A DNA stretch of 64,000 nucleotides from Sunxiuqinia sp963678245 (GTDB taxonomy: Bacteria > Bacteroidota > Bacteroidia > Bacteroidales > Prolixibacteraceae). Below, in pieces: positions 1 through 7,756 of the stretch. The position numbers and the translations under genes are program-made. The DNA lies in contig OZ223309.1 in the NCBI GenBank assembly GCA_965140765.1, forward strand, positions 806,001-870,000, in the 5' to 3' direction. The notes under the pieces are model-generated. The model was given only the letters and a program-made list of their open reading frames with translations. It did not search any database and was not told the origin of the DNA. Every line of letters begins with the position of its first letter. Position 1 is the first letter of the stretch.

Positions 1-2
1 AC

Positions 3-1220
3 GGAGCACCATCGGTTGAGGAGGTTACCGAAGTGATTGATAAGGTCTATACATATTTGGACGAATCGACTCCTGCAAAAGTGAATGATGGAAAGACCAA
101 AGAAGAGGTGACGGATTTTACTTCATTACCGGAAGAGGCCGTATTTGCACCGGGTGATTTTCGTTTGACGAGCTATGAGTGGGGAGTAACCTATGCCGGA
201 ATGCTTTTGGCCAGCGAAATGACAGGTGACTCAAAGTATGCTGAGTATACAACAAAGCGTTTAAATTTGATCAATGAATTGGCTGGTTATTACTGGAGTT
301 TGGGAGACGTTGAAGCCGAAAAGCGTTCTATGATTCACTCCGTGTTGCATCCGCGCGCTTTGGATGATGCGGGAGCGGTTTGCGCTGCTATGATAAAAAC
401 CGAGCGGTTAGAAACAATTGAGAGTTTACGGCCGGTGATCGATAATTTTGCTGATTATATTCATACGAAGCAGTTTCGATTGCCTGACGGAACATTGGCC
501 CGAAATCGTCCGCAACCTAATACCTTGTGGTTGGATGATTTGTTTATGAGTGTGCCTGCATTGGCTCAAATGGGCAAACTGACCGGCGATTCTAAATACT
601 ACGATGATGCAGTCAAGCAAGTTCTACAATTCTCTGAGAGGATGTTCAATGCAGAAAAAGGCTTGTATATGCATGGTTGGGTGCAACACATGGAAATTCA
701 TCCTCAATTTCACTGGGCTCGAGCAAATGGCTGGGCTGTTATGGCCATGGTTGAGTTGTTGGATGTGCTCCCCGAGACGCATGAAGGATACCGTGCTGTT
801 TTGGGACAACTACAGGCGCATATCAAGGGATTAGTTAAGTACCAGGATGGAACAGGCTTTTGGCATCAGTTGATTGATCGGAATGATACCTATCTTGAAA
901 CTTCGGGCACAGCCATTTATACCTATTCTATTGCGAAAGCAATTAACCGGGGTTGGATTGATAAATATGCTTATGCTCCGGTGGCTATGCTGGGATGGAA
1001 TGCTGTTTCTACCATGGTAAACGAGAAAGGACAGGTTGAAGGTACCTGTGTAGGGACTGGAATGGGATTTGATCCTGCTTTCTATTACTACCGTCCAATC
1101 AATGTATATGCAGCACATGGTTATGGTCCGGTTCTGCTGGCTGGGGCAGAAGTTGTCAATTTATTGAAAAAGCATCAGTTTGAAATAAATGACAGCTCGT
1201 TGCAGATGATAAAAGAGTAA
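3..1220 (+). CDS. GH105/GH88-type unsaturated glycuronyl hydrolase, 5'-truncated
   Basis: The reading frame is open to the left edge of the window, so the N-terminus (and any signal peptide) is missing; the GTG at 33 is internal. The remaining ~400 residues have the repeating helix pattern of an (alpha/alpha)6 barrel. They carry family 105 hallmarks: the DLFMSVPALAQMGKLTGD segment, an HGW segment, WARANGWAVMAMVE, and a late GTGFWHQLID segment. Known family members hydrate and release the terminal unsaturated galacturonate left on rhamnogalacturonan or related oligosaccharides by polysaccharide lyases (YteR/YesR type). A GH88 enzyme acting on other unsaturated uronates cannot be excluded. The next gene starts 14 bp downstream and encodes a secreted carbohydrate-binding protein, so the two probably belong to one glycan-use operon extending left of the window. 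Confidence 0.85.
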   Translation, partial: GAPSVEEVTEVIDKVYTYLDESTPAKVNDGKTKEEVTDFTSLPEEAVFAPGDFRLTSYEWGVTYAGMLLASEMTGDSKYAEYTTKRLNLINELAGYYWSLGDVEAEKRSMIHSVLHPRALDDAGAVCAAMIKTERLETIESLRPVIDNFADYIHTKQFRLPDGTLARNRPQPNTLWLDDLFMSVPALAQMGKLTGDSKYYDDAVKQVLQFSERMFNAEKGLYMHGWVQHMEIHPQFHWARANGWAVMAMVELLDVLPETHEGYRAVLGQLQAHIKGLVKYQDGTGFWHQLIDRNDTYLETSGTAIYTYSIAKAINRGWIDKYAYAPVAMLGWNAVSTMVNEKGQVEGTCVGTGMGFDPAFYYYRPINVYAAHGYGPVLLAGAEVVNLLKKHQFEINDSSLQMIKE

Positions 1221-1234
1221 CTAAAAAATAGTTA

Positions 1235-2305
1235 ATGAAACAGTCATTTTACACCTTCCTTTTCTTGCTTTTCGCAGTTTTTAATTGCTGGTCGCAGGAA
1301 AACAGGAAGTTTAAAATATTTCAATTCCCCAAAGATCAAATCCCGGTTATCAACGGAAATGTTGATGACTGGGACTTGGTGCCGGCAAGCTATACCGTTG
1401 GAATGGATCAGGTTTGGGATGATAGAGGCAAGCATGAAAAGGTTGATCCGGAAAATTTGACTTTTAGTGTGAAAGTGGGGTGGGTGAAAGGATTAAATAG
1501 GCTTTATTTCCTTTATGAAGCTTATGATAATTACTGGGACTATTCTCGCCCCGGATTGCACAATGACACCTTTGAGCTGATCGTAGATGCAGATCAATCG
1601 GGTGGTCCATTCATCGATCGTTTTCACCCTAATGAGTTGATGGACCCAATGGATGCTTTTTTCTCTTTTCATGGCGTGCATGCACAGAATTACCATATTT
1701 TCACACCTGCTGAAGGCAAGGATTGGACACTCGTTTGGGGGAGTCAACCGTGGATAAAGGAATTGCCGTACGCGAATGTAGCTTGTCAATATGATTTCGA
1801 GTTTGGTGAATCCGGTCATTTAGTGCTTGAGTTTTGGATCACTCCATTTGATTACGCTGGTAATGATCCTTCCCGTGCCGTAAAGTCTGTTTTAGAAGAA
1901 GAAAAGCTAGTTGGCTTGTGTTGGGCTGTGATTGACTACGACGACGTAAACAAGGGCAGCAATAACGGTTTTTGGAACCTTTCGAAAGAGCACACGATGT
2001 ATGGAAATGCATCTTATAGTTTGCCTTTTCAATTGATGCCATTGGAACCGAAGTTTCAGAAGCAGATTGAAGCAAAATGGGATTTTCGAGTGGTTGACAT
2101 GGGACGGCGTTTGGTTGCTTTTATCGATCAGTCGGTTGGTGAAATCAATTCCTGGAAATGGGATTTTGGCGATGGAACCAGTTCAACAGAACAGCACCCA
2201 ATTCATCACTATCAGGACGCTGGCAAGTATGTTGTTGTACTTTGGGTGGAAGGAGACGCCGGAAAGTCTCGCCTTTCGAAAGTTTGGGATGTAGTTGTAA
2301 AATAA
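1235..2305 (+). CDS. Secreted CBM9-like / PKD domain protein
   Basis: 356 aa. Residues 1-21 form a signal peptide with a hydrophobic core and a typical Bacteroidota end (CWSQ-E); there is no clear lipobox. Residues ~25-250 resemble the CBM9-like/DOMON beta-sandwich found in sugar-binding and cellobiose-dehydrogenase-like proteins, with VDDWD near the start and many aromatic residues. The C-terminal ~85 residues are a PKD domain with the signature WDFGDGTSS and a final AGKYVVVLWV strand. No catalytic motif was recognised. The gene follows the GH105 gene by 14 bp and likely binds the polymer attacked by the neighbouring hydrolase, in the periplasm or at the surface. Function is inferred from domains and position only. 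Confidence 0.75.
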   Translation: MKQSFYTFLFLLFAVFNCWSQENRKFKIFQFPKDQIPVINGNVDDWDLVPASYTVGMDQVWDDRGKHEKVDPENLTFSVKVGWVKGLNRLYFLYEAYDNYWDYSRPGLHNDTFELIVDADQSGGPFIDRFHPNELMDPMDAFFSFHGVHAQNYHIFTPAEGKDWTLVWGSQPWIKELPYANVACQYDFEFGESGHLVLEFWITPFDYAGNDPSRAVKSVLEEEKLVGLCWAVIDYDDVNKGSNNGFWNLSKEHTMYGNASYSLPFQLMPLEPKFQKQIEAKWDFRVVDMGRRLVAFIDQSVGEINSWKWDFGDGTSSTEQHPIHHYQDAGKYVVVLWVEGDAGKSRLSKVWDVVVK

Positions 2306-2355
2306 TAGGGGAGGAAATCGTTTTTCCAAAGTTGCGGATAAGAAAATCGAAAACT

Positions 2356-3453
2356 TTAGATGTCTACCAAATCATTCTTCAGGGCGTAAATGATAACCTC
2401 CACAATATTTTTTGCACCTGTTTTTTCCATGAGGTTTGCACGATGTTTTTCAACCGTTCGATCCGAAATGTTTAGTTGATCGGCAATCATTTTAATGGGA
2501 AGACCTTTGCACGAAAGTGTAAGAACTTCCTGTTCTCGTTTTGAAAAAATATTTTTACCAACCAATACGTCTGATTGATCTTGCTGATATTTAAATTGTG
2601 ATGGTGTAAATGCTTTGTGAAGCTTATGAGCAAGATCTCCTGAAATCGTAATTTTTTCTTCTTCCAGAATATTAACTAGTTTTTTATATTCTACAGGAGG
2701 AGCTGTTGATTCAGTTTTGTGTTCGAGAGGGGATAATAGCCCAATCAGCAAAGTGAAACCACTGTATTTTTGGCTAGGGGTTACATGCAGCCTGAATTTC
2801 TCGGTGTCACCATCAGCATTTTTAATTTTTATGTCTTCCTGAAAATTATCGCTCAACCCATTTATACACTTTAAAATCGGACCTTCAATTTTATTATATT
2901 GCTTTGGCGTTAAGAGATTTTCAAATGTAATATTTTTAACTTCTGAGTCGGACAAGCCTGTAACTTCCAGAAATGCTCTGTTTGTTTCGTAAATCGTTTC
3001 TCCATCAAAAACAAAGACACCGTATGGCGAAAGGTTGAGTAAAGCTTTATAATTATTTTTTCCAATATTTACGAGCTTTTCATATTTATCGAGCCTGACT
3101 TTAATCGATTTCAGTAAATCTTCGTTCTCAAAAGGTTTGACAATATAGTCGTCAACTCCCAACTCAAGCCCTATCCGAATATCGTTTAATTCCGATCTTC
3201 CGGTAATGAAAATAAAGGGTATCCTACTGGTCAGTATGCTGTCTTTAAGAATGTTGAAAACTTGATATCCGTCTATTGGTTTCATGTTTATATCACACAA
3301 AATCAAATCAGGGCAATATTCATACGCTTTTTGAATACCTTCTGCTCCAGAGCTAGCAATATCAGCTTGATAATTATTCAGCATCAATACATTTCTCAAT
3401 GTCTTGGCCAATGCTAAATCATCTTCAATAATCAATATCTTTTTATCACTCAT
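2356..3453 (-). CDS. Response regulator: REC, PAS, LuxR-type HTH
   Basis: 365 aa. The receiver domain (residues ~4-120) has the acidic pocket E10/D11/D12, phospho-acceptor D54 (in CDINMKP), T84 and K106. Residues ~130-245 form a PAS-like domain (GVFVFDGETIYETNRAFLEVTGLS). The last ~60 residues form a LuxR/GerE helix-turn-helix (KREQEVLTLSCKG, then ISDRTVEKHRANLMEKTGA). It should bind DNA when phosphorylated by the kinase encoded just upstream; the two frames overlap by 8 nt (ATGAGTGA), which implies translational coupling. A PAS domain between REC and HTH is unusual for the plain NarL/FixJ class. It suggests the regulator itself, not its kinase, senses a ligand. Targets are unknown. Confidence 0.9.
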   Translation of the reverse strand: MSDKKILIIEDDLALAKTLRNVLMLNNYQADIASSGAEGIQKAYEYCPDLILCDINMKPIDGYQVFNILKDSILTSRIPFIFITGRSELNDIRIGLELGVDDYIVKPFENEDLLKSIKVRLDKYEKLVNIGKNNYKALLNLSPYGVFVFDGETIYETNRAFLEVTGLSDSEVKNITFENLLTPKQYNKIEGPILKCINGLSDNFQEDIKIKNADGDTEKFRLHVTPSQKYSGFTLLIGLLSPLEHKTESTAPPVEYKKLVNILEEEKITISGDLAHKLHKAFTPSQFKYQQDQSDVLVGKNIFSKREQEVLTLSCKGLPIKMIADQLNISDRTVEKHRANLMEKTGAKNIVEVIIYALKNDLVDI

Positions 3454-4135
3454 TTACCGGTACTTTTATTTCTACTTTTGTCCCTTCTGAAAGGGAACTT
3501 TTAATCTCAATTGTTCCATTCAGACGTTCAATAGCTTTTTGTGCGATGGGTAATCCCAGACCAATGCCACTAATCATCTTCACTTCTTCACAACGATAAA
3601 ACGGGAGGAAAATAGATTCGAGCTTGTCCTTTGGAATTCCGACGCCACTATCTTCAATCGTTACATTTACAAATTTGTCATCAGAAGAAATGGTAAGTAT
3701 GACATCTTTTGCTGAGAATTTATAGGCATTATCTAGTAGTTGGGTAACAGCCATGATAAGCAAATGTTCGTCGGAGTTGAATGTGGTATGGTGCGAATGT
3801 TCACTAATTTTTATTCTGTCTGATTTATAAAATAATGACGATTTGCTATTAGTTATTTTCTCTATGAATTCATCAGTTTTTATAGTAGAGACGTTTTTTT
3901 GAACTTCGTTTTTATTCGCCAGATTGATAAAATGAATACCTTCCAAAAAGCCGGTAACCGATCTCAGGGCTTCTTCACATAGCATAAAGGATTCACTACG
4001 CATCTCTTCATCCATTAGCAAATGCTTATTCTTTAGCAGTTGCAGGTTGGAGCTAAGAATCGTGATAGGAGTTCTCAATTCATGAGAGAGTGAGCTTATT
4101 ATTTGTCCAATATTTTGAGGAGAAGAGTAGTCCAT
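3446..4135 (-). CDS. Soluble histidine kinase, HisKA-HATPase only
   Basis: 229 aa from the ATG at 4135; a TTG 18 bp further upstream is also in frame but less likely. The HisKA H-box (SHELRTPITIL) places the phospho-accepting His at residue 18. The HATPase part has an N box (LLDNAYKFS), G1 (EDSGVGIP) and G2 (GIGLGLPIAQ). There is no transmembrane segment and no input domain: the protein begins almost directly at the dimerisation helix. Input must come from partner interactions or from the PAS domain of the regulator. It is the first gene of a two-gene operon with the response regulator. Confidence 0.88.
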   Translation of the reverse strand: MDYSSPQNIGQIISSLSHELRTPITILSSNLQLLKNKHLLMDEEMRSESFMLCEEALRSVTGFLEGIHFINLANKNEVQKNVSTIKTDEFIEKITNSKSSLFYKSDRIKISEHSHHTTFNSDEHLLIMAVTQLLDNAYKFSAKDVILTISSDDKFVNVTIEDSGVGIPKDKLESIFLPFYRCEEVKMISGIGLGLPIAQKAIERLNGTIEIKSSLSEGTKVEIKVPVNE

Positions 4136-4486
4136 GTTTCTGATTATCAACAATTTAAAAATTAAAAACCAAAATGAAATTTAGAACATTTGATTATATT
4201 CTTACCATAATTTTTTTATAAAAATAAACAATAATTTCCAATAGCGATATTTATCAAGATCATTATTCACTAAATCGTGTTATTTCATAGCCGAAATTGG
4301 GTGTATAAACTGTTGGAACAAAAAACTTTAAATTATGTTTTAAGATTTAGCTGTTTGTTTTGCTTGATCGGAATGAACACACATCCAGCAGTATCTGCGT
4401 ATTTTAAATTGCTTTAGCGACAACCTATTAAATTATCAAATTGTTATCTTGTTTAATTTATAGATGTTTATTGTCGCTTGTAGTGT
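4136..4486. other. AT-rich intergenic region with an 8-bp inverted repeat
   Basis: No open frame of any quality on either strand. It should carry the leftward promoter of the kinase-regulator operon and the 3' end of the ykgJ-like transcript. A perfect inverted repeat AGCGACAA (4416-4423) / TTGTCGCT (4471-4478) flanks ~47 nt of AT-rich sequence just after the ykgJ-like stop codon. It may act as a weak terminator, but the large loop makes this uncertain. Confidence 0.4.
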
Positions 4487-4990
4487 TTACAGACCAAGCG
4501 TTGTTAATTCGTTGGTAATTGCATAAACAATAGGACAAATTTCACAATTTTTCCGGGTGAGGTTTAAAATTTGATAAAAGCGTTTGCGGTCTGTGTGCGG
4601 ATATTCGCGACAGGCACGCGGTCGGTTGTTATACACACAGCAATAGTTGTCGTGCATTAAAAAAGGACAAGGAGTTTTTTGGAACACATAATCTTGATCT
4701 TCATCCAGATAAAGATGCCGATCAGTGAAGTCGCTAGCTTTCATCTTTTGACTTTTAGCCAAGCGATTTACATCGTTGTCAGTGATGATTGGGCTGATAC
4801 TGGAGCAACAATTTGCACAGTCTAAACAATCGAATTGATTGAAGGCCTCTTCGTGAAGAGCATGAACAATCGTATCCAGATTTTTTGGCTTTTTCTTTTT
4901 TAGTTTTTGAAATAAAGCCGAGAATTCCTGCTTGCGATTAGCAGTCATTTGTTTTAGCTCTTCCGGCTTGTAATAGCAGATCGACTCCAT
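4487..4990 (-). CDS. YkgJ-family Cys-cluster protein (UPF0153-like)
   Basis: 167 aa from the ATG at 4990; a TTG 30 nt upstream lies inside a palindrome and is rejected as the start. The family's cysteine pattern is visible: CLDCANCC near the middle, then CPFL, CCVYNNRPRACREYP and a late CEICP. That gives ten or more cysteines suited to binding zinc or an iron-sulfur cluster. The CVYNxRPxxCRxYP string is the most diagnostic part. The biochemical role of the family is not settled. It lies downstream of the symporter gene but is separated from it by a palindrome that contains its own likely promoter, so it is probably transcribed separately. Confidence 0.8.
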   Translation of the reverse strand: MESICYYKPEELKQMTANRKQEFSALFQKLKKKKPKNLDTIVHALHEEAFNQFDCLDCANCCSSISPIITDNDVNRLAKSQKMKASDFTDRHLYLDEDQDYVFQKTPCPFLMHDNYCCVYNNRPRACREYPHTDRKRFYQILNLTRKNCEICPIVYAITNELTTLGL

Positions 4991-5007
4991 CAGTTGTATC
5001 GTTATTA

Positions 5008-5047
5008 TTTTGAAAGGCAAAAATAGGTATATTTTTGCCTTTCAAAA
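5008..5047 (-). promoter_or_regulatory. 18-bp perfect inverted repeat spanning the ykgJ-like promoter
   Basis: Arms at 5008-5025 and 5030-5047 are perfectly complementary with a 4-nt loop. On the minus strand the right arm supplies a TTTG and the left arm supplies TATTTTTG, 17 nt apart. This matches the Bacteroidota -33/-7 promoter pattern and points at the ATG at 4990. The hairpin also sits just after the symporter stop codon, so it may double as a terminator, although no long T tract follows on the minus strand. Confidence 0.55.
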
Positions 5048-5054
5048 ACGGAGG

Positions 5055-6485
5055 TTAAATTGAAACTTGAGGAGTTCTTTTTGCAAACGAAAGCAATACA
5101 AAAACAGCTAGAGAACTTGCGATACCAAAAATGATTGGATCTAAACCTAGCGGTAGATCAAGATTAAGAACAATCAAAGTTAATGATGTGCATCCACCTA
5201 CAATCATCGACCAGAAGGCAGCTAGCGAATTATTATTATTCGTTTTAATTAGTGTCGCTATTACCGGAATAAATAGCCCGGAAACCATAAATGTATATGA
5301 GTGGAGCATAAGATCGAGTACATTGGGCATTTTAAAGGCTAGCAGCAGAGCGATTACTCCAATTGCAAGCGTTAATAATTGCGATATACGCAATCCTGAA
5401 GGGTGATTGTGTCCTTTAATAATGTCGGTTAGTACATTTCCTGAAGCGGCCATGAGACAACTGTCGGCAGTGGACATAATTGCTGAAAAGTAGGCTGAAA
5501 GGACAATGCCGGTTAGCCCTACGGGCAGCACTGTTTTTAACAACACCGGCAATCCCATTTCCGAATCAATCTCACTTCCAATAGGGAAGCCTGAAACAGC
5601 GAGCATCCCATTTTCATAGGCGACCTTGGCCAGTAGGCCTAACAGTACACCAGTGAAAGCCATTAGAGGATATTCGAATAGTCCGGCAATAAACCAGGCT
5701 CGCTGTGCTGATTTTGGAGTGCGTGATGCGTAAATTCGTTGATACAAAGTCATTCCGATAAACCAAATAGGAATAACGGTAATCATCCAATTTAAAAATT
5801 GTTGCCAGCTAATGTTGGTAAAACTAAGGTATGAGGCAGGCAGGGTTTCCCGAATAGCGTCGAAGCCCCCTACAGCGAAGTAACAGAGAGGTAAAGCCAC
5901 AAAGATCAATCCTCCCATCAATATTATCCATTGGATTGTATCTGTATAAATTACGGCTTTAAGTCCGCCGAGGACAGTGTAAACCACGGCTATCACTCCC
6001 ATGACAAGCAGTGCCGTTGTGAATGAGAGCGAAGGAAATGTAGCAGCCGCTAATTTGGCTCCGGCTAAAATTTGAGAACTGGTAAAGCCCAGGTATCCAA
6101 TTGCTGAAATGATTCCCGCAATTAGAGCAACTTGTTTGCTGTAGCTTTTTTCCAAAAACTGAGGAAACGACAGTAGGTTCTGCCGTTGCGACAGACGGTG
6201 AACTTTTGGAACCAGAACAACAGCGGTTAGCCAAGCTCCAATAAGTCCGCTGAATAGCAGCCAACTACCTGATACTCCCATGACAAATCCTAAACCTCCC
6301 AATCCTATGGAGAAGCCTCCGCCAACGTCGGTTGCAACAACTGAAAGGCCTATGTGCAGGCTGCTCATTTTTCGGCCACCAACAAAATAATCGTCAGTGT
6401 CTTTGTTTTTGCGCAGGAAAAAAAATCCAACACTAAGCATAAAAATGAGGTAGACCGTGAAGATAGTCAGATCAATCCAATGCAT
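5055..6485 (-). CDS. Sodium:solute symporter (SSS family)
   Basis: 476 aa with about thirteen hydrophobic segments, opening with a short exposed N-terminus and TM1. Residues ~30-60 contain DDYFVGGRKM and ATDVGGGFSIGLGG, the typical SSS TM1-TM2 region (compare PutP and PanF). The family couples Na+ entry to uptake of small organic solutes in the inner membrane; the substrate cannot be read from sequence. The ATG overlaps the stop of the preceding small gene by one base (TAATG). It is therefore the last gene of a tightly packed operon with lysine 2,3-aminomutase and beta-lysine acetyltransferase. A role in importing lysine, a compatible solute or a related amino compound is an inference from that context. 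Confidence 0.87.
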   Translation of the reverse strand: MHWIDLTIFTVYLIFMLSVGFFFLRKNKDTDDYFVGGRKMSSLHIGLSVVATDVGGGFSIGLGGLGFVMGVSGSWLLFSGLIGAWLTAVVLVPKVHRLSQRQNLLSFPQFLEKSYSKQVALIAGIISAIGYLGFTSSQILAGAKLAAATFPSLSFTTALLVMGVIAVVYTVLGGLKAVIYTDTIQWIILMGGLIFVALPLCYFAVGGFDAIRETLPASYLSFTNISWQQFLNWMITVIPIWFIGMTLYQRIYASRTPKSAQRAWFIAGLFEYPLMAFTGVLLGLLAKVAYENGMLAVSGFPIGSEIDSEMGLPVLLKTVLPVGLTGIVLSAYFSAIMSTADSCLMAASGNVLTDIIKGHNHPSGLRISQLLTLAIGVIALLLAFKMPNVLDLMLHSYTFMVSGLFIPVIATLIKTNNNNSLAAFWSMIVGGCTSLTLIVLNLDLPLGLDPIIFGIASSLAVFVLLSFAKRTPQVSI

Positions 6486-6706
6486 TATTTTAAATCAATT
6501 TTCAGGGTGTAATAGGGGGGCTGCTCGGTATTGCTAATCCAGTTTTTATCCAATAGCGAGTTTAAATATTCATGACCACGCTGATAGCTTAATCTAAGTT
6601 TCATGACGATATCTCCCATGGTGAATTTGTGATGTTCGCTAAGTAATTTAACAATTTCCTTTTCTGTGTTATCTTTAATTTTTTCTAATTCAATTTTTTC
6701 TCTCAT
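6485..6706 (-). CDS. Small winged-helix protein in the abl operon
   Basis: 73 aa, rich in charged residues, predicted as three helices plus a beta hairpin. The segment GDIVMKLRLSYQRGHEYLNSLLDK followed by NWI has the spacing of a winged helix and loosely resembles the FtsK-gamma style recognition helix. It starts 3 bp after the preceding stop and its own stop overlaps the symporter start, so it is certainly co-translated with the operon. It could be a small DNA-binding modulator, but no target is visible. I do not recognise a named family. Confidence 0.6.
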   Translation of the reverse strand: MREKIELEKIKDNTEKEIVKLLSEHHKFTMGDIVMKLRLSYQRGHEYLNSLLDKNWISNTEQPPYYTLKIDLK

Positions 6707-6709
6707 TAT

Positions 6710-6925
6710 TTATTTCTGTTTATATGGGGTTGCAGTTTTGGGAATTTCCTGTCCGGCTTCTGCCAATTTAAACCGTTCACAATTTTTCCACCCTTTTTGT
6801 CCTCGGTTACAAAATACGTTTTTGATCAGGAAAGGAATGACATCCTTAACGATCAACTCTTCTTGGTATACCGGACATTCTTTTGCGTAGGGACAAAGAT
6901 GTCCTAAATGTCTTTGACTAACCAT
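6710..6925 (-). CDS. Small four-cysteine protein in the abl operon
   Basis: 71 aa. Four cysteines are arranged as CPYAKECPVY near residue 11 and, about 20 residues later, FCNRGQKGWKNCERF. This suits a zinc or iron-sulfur site. There is no signal peptide or membrane segment. It starts 2 bp after the ablB stop and ends 3 bp before the next gene, so it is an internal operon member and not a spurious frame. Function is unknown. Its presence next to a radical-SAM enzyme could mean an accessory role, but that is a guess. Confidence 0.6.
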   Translation of the reverse strand: MVSQRHLGHLCPYAKECPVYQEELIVKDVIPFLIKNVFCNRGQKGWKNCERFKLAEAGQEIPKTATPYKQK

Positions 6926-6927
6926 GC

Positions 6928-7755
6928 CTAAAGTGGTTTATAGTAAACGTTCATGCTTTCAATCTGCCCGGAAATGTTGGTGTTGTTTTTTAGTACTCCA
7001 GAAAAGCGGTATCCTCTGTTGATGAATGTTTTATTCATTCCAGGCGAATGCAAGCGGGCAATCGTATATGCGGTTTTATAATTCAGTTCTTTCAACTTTG
7101 CTTCCATTTTTTCCAGTAAAAAGTAGGCCAATTTATGTCCTCGGTATTTGGGTAACACCGCGAAGTCGGTCATTTCTGCATTTTTGTTTTTTGGATCCAC
7201 TTCGGCAGAGGAAATACCTACCAATTTGCCTTCATCCCATACTCCAAAATAAATAACAGAACCATCGTTCATGGTTTCCTTGATGTATTCAGGATTGGTA
7301 ACAGGAAAAGGGTAGGTCGCAAAAACCTGCTTGAATATCTCTGACATTTCAGCAGCGTCCTCTGTCATTGTCGTCTCTAAGGTGAATTGCCTGTTCAATG
7401 CCACGCCATTACTGCTTGCATCGGCTGCCAACAAATCAATTAAAGTTGAAAGTGGAGCTTCCGGTGTAGCATCGCGTTCCTCGCTTAAAAATTTTGACAT
7501 GAAAAATACATCCTCTTCGCCTCTGTAAAACGCAGGAATAAAAGCTTCCTGCCTATAGCCATCGATCAGGAAGACAGGTTGTGCAGCAGCTGGCACTTTG
7601 GCAATTATTTTCGTGTAACCGTTGGTGGCCGCTAAGCTATTTAATAATTGTGTTATGTTTTGCCTGTCCTTATTGCTATACTTCAGCAGGAAAATACGGT
7701 TGTTGAATTTTCCATGATGCACAATAGAGTGGCTAATTTTTTCTATACGATCCAT
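6928..7755 (-). CDS. ablB: Putative beta-lysine N-acetyltransferase
   Basis: 275 aa from the ATG at 7755, which lies 1 nt after the ablA stop and has a purine-rich AGAAGAG upstream. A second ATG at 7785 would overlap ablA by 29 nt. The C-terminal half is a GNAT domain: FGVWDEGKLVGISSAEVD, then ND-type strands and LPKYRGHKLAYFLLEKME with the acetyl-CoA-binding turn. The N-terminal half (MDRIEKISHSIVHHGKFNNR) is typical of AblB. Characterised AblB proteins acetylate the epsilon-amino group of beta-lysine to make the compatible solute N-epsilon-acetyl-beta-lysine. The preceding aminomutase gene supplies beta-lysine, which strongly supports the call. Confidence 0.87.
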   Translation of the reverse strand: MDRIEKISHSIVHHGKFNNRIFLLKYSNKDRQNITQLLNSLAATNGYTKIIAKVPAAAQPVFLIDGYRQEAFIPAFYRGEEDVFFMSKFLSEERDATPEAPLSTLIDLLAADASSNGVALNRQFTLETTMTEDAAEMSEIFKQVFATYPFPVTNPEYIKETMNDGSVIYFGVWDEGKLVGISSAEVDPKNKNAEMTDFAVLPKYRGHKLAYFLLEKMEAKLKELNYKTAYTIARLHSPGMNKTFINRGYRFSGVLKNNTNISGQIESMNVYYKPL

Positions 7756-7756
7756 T

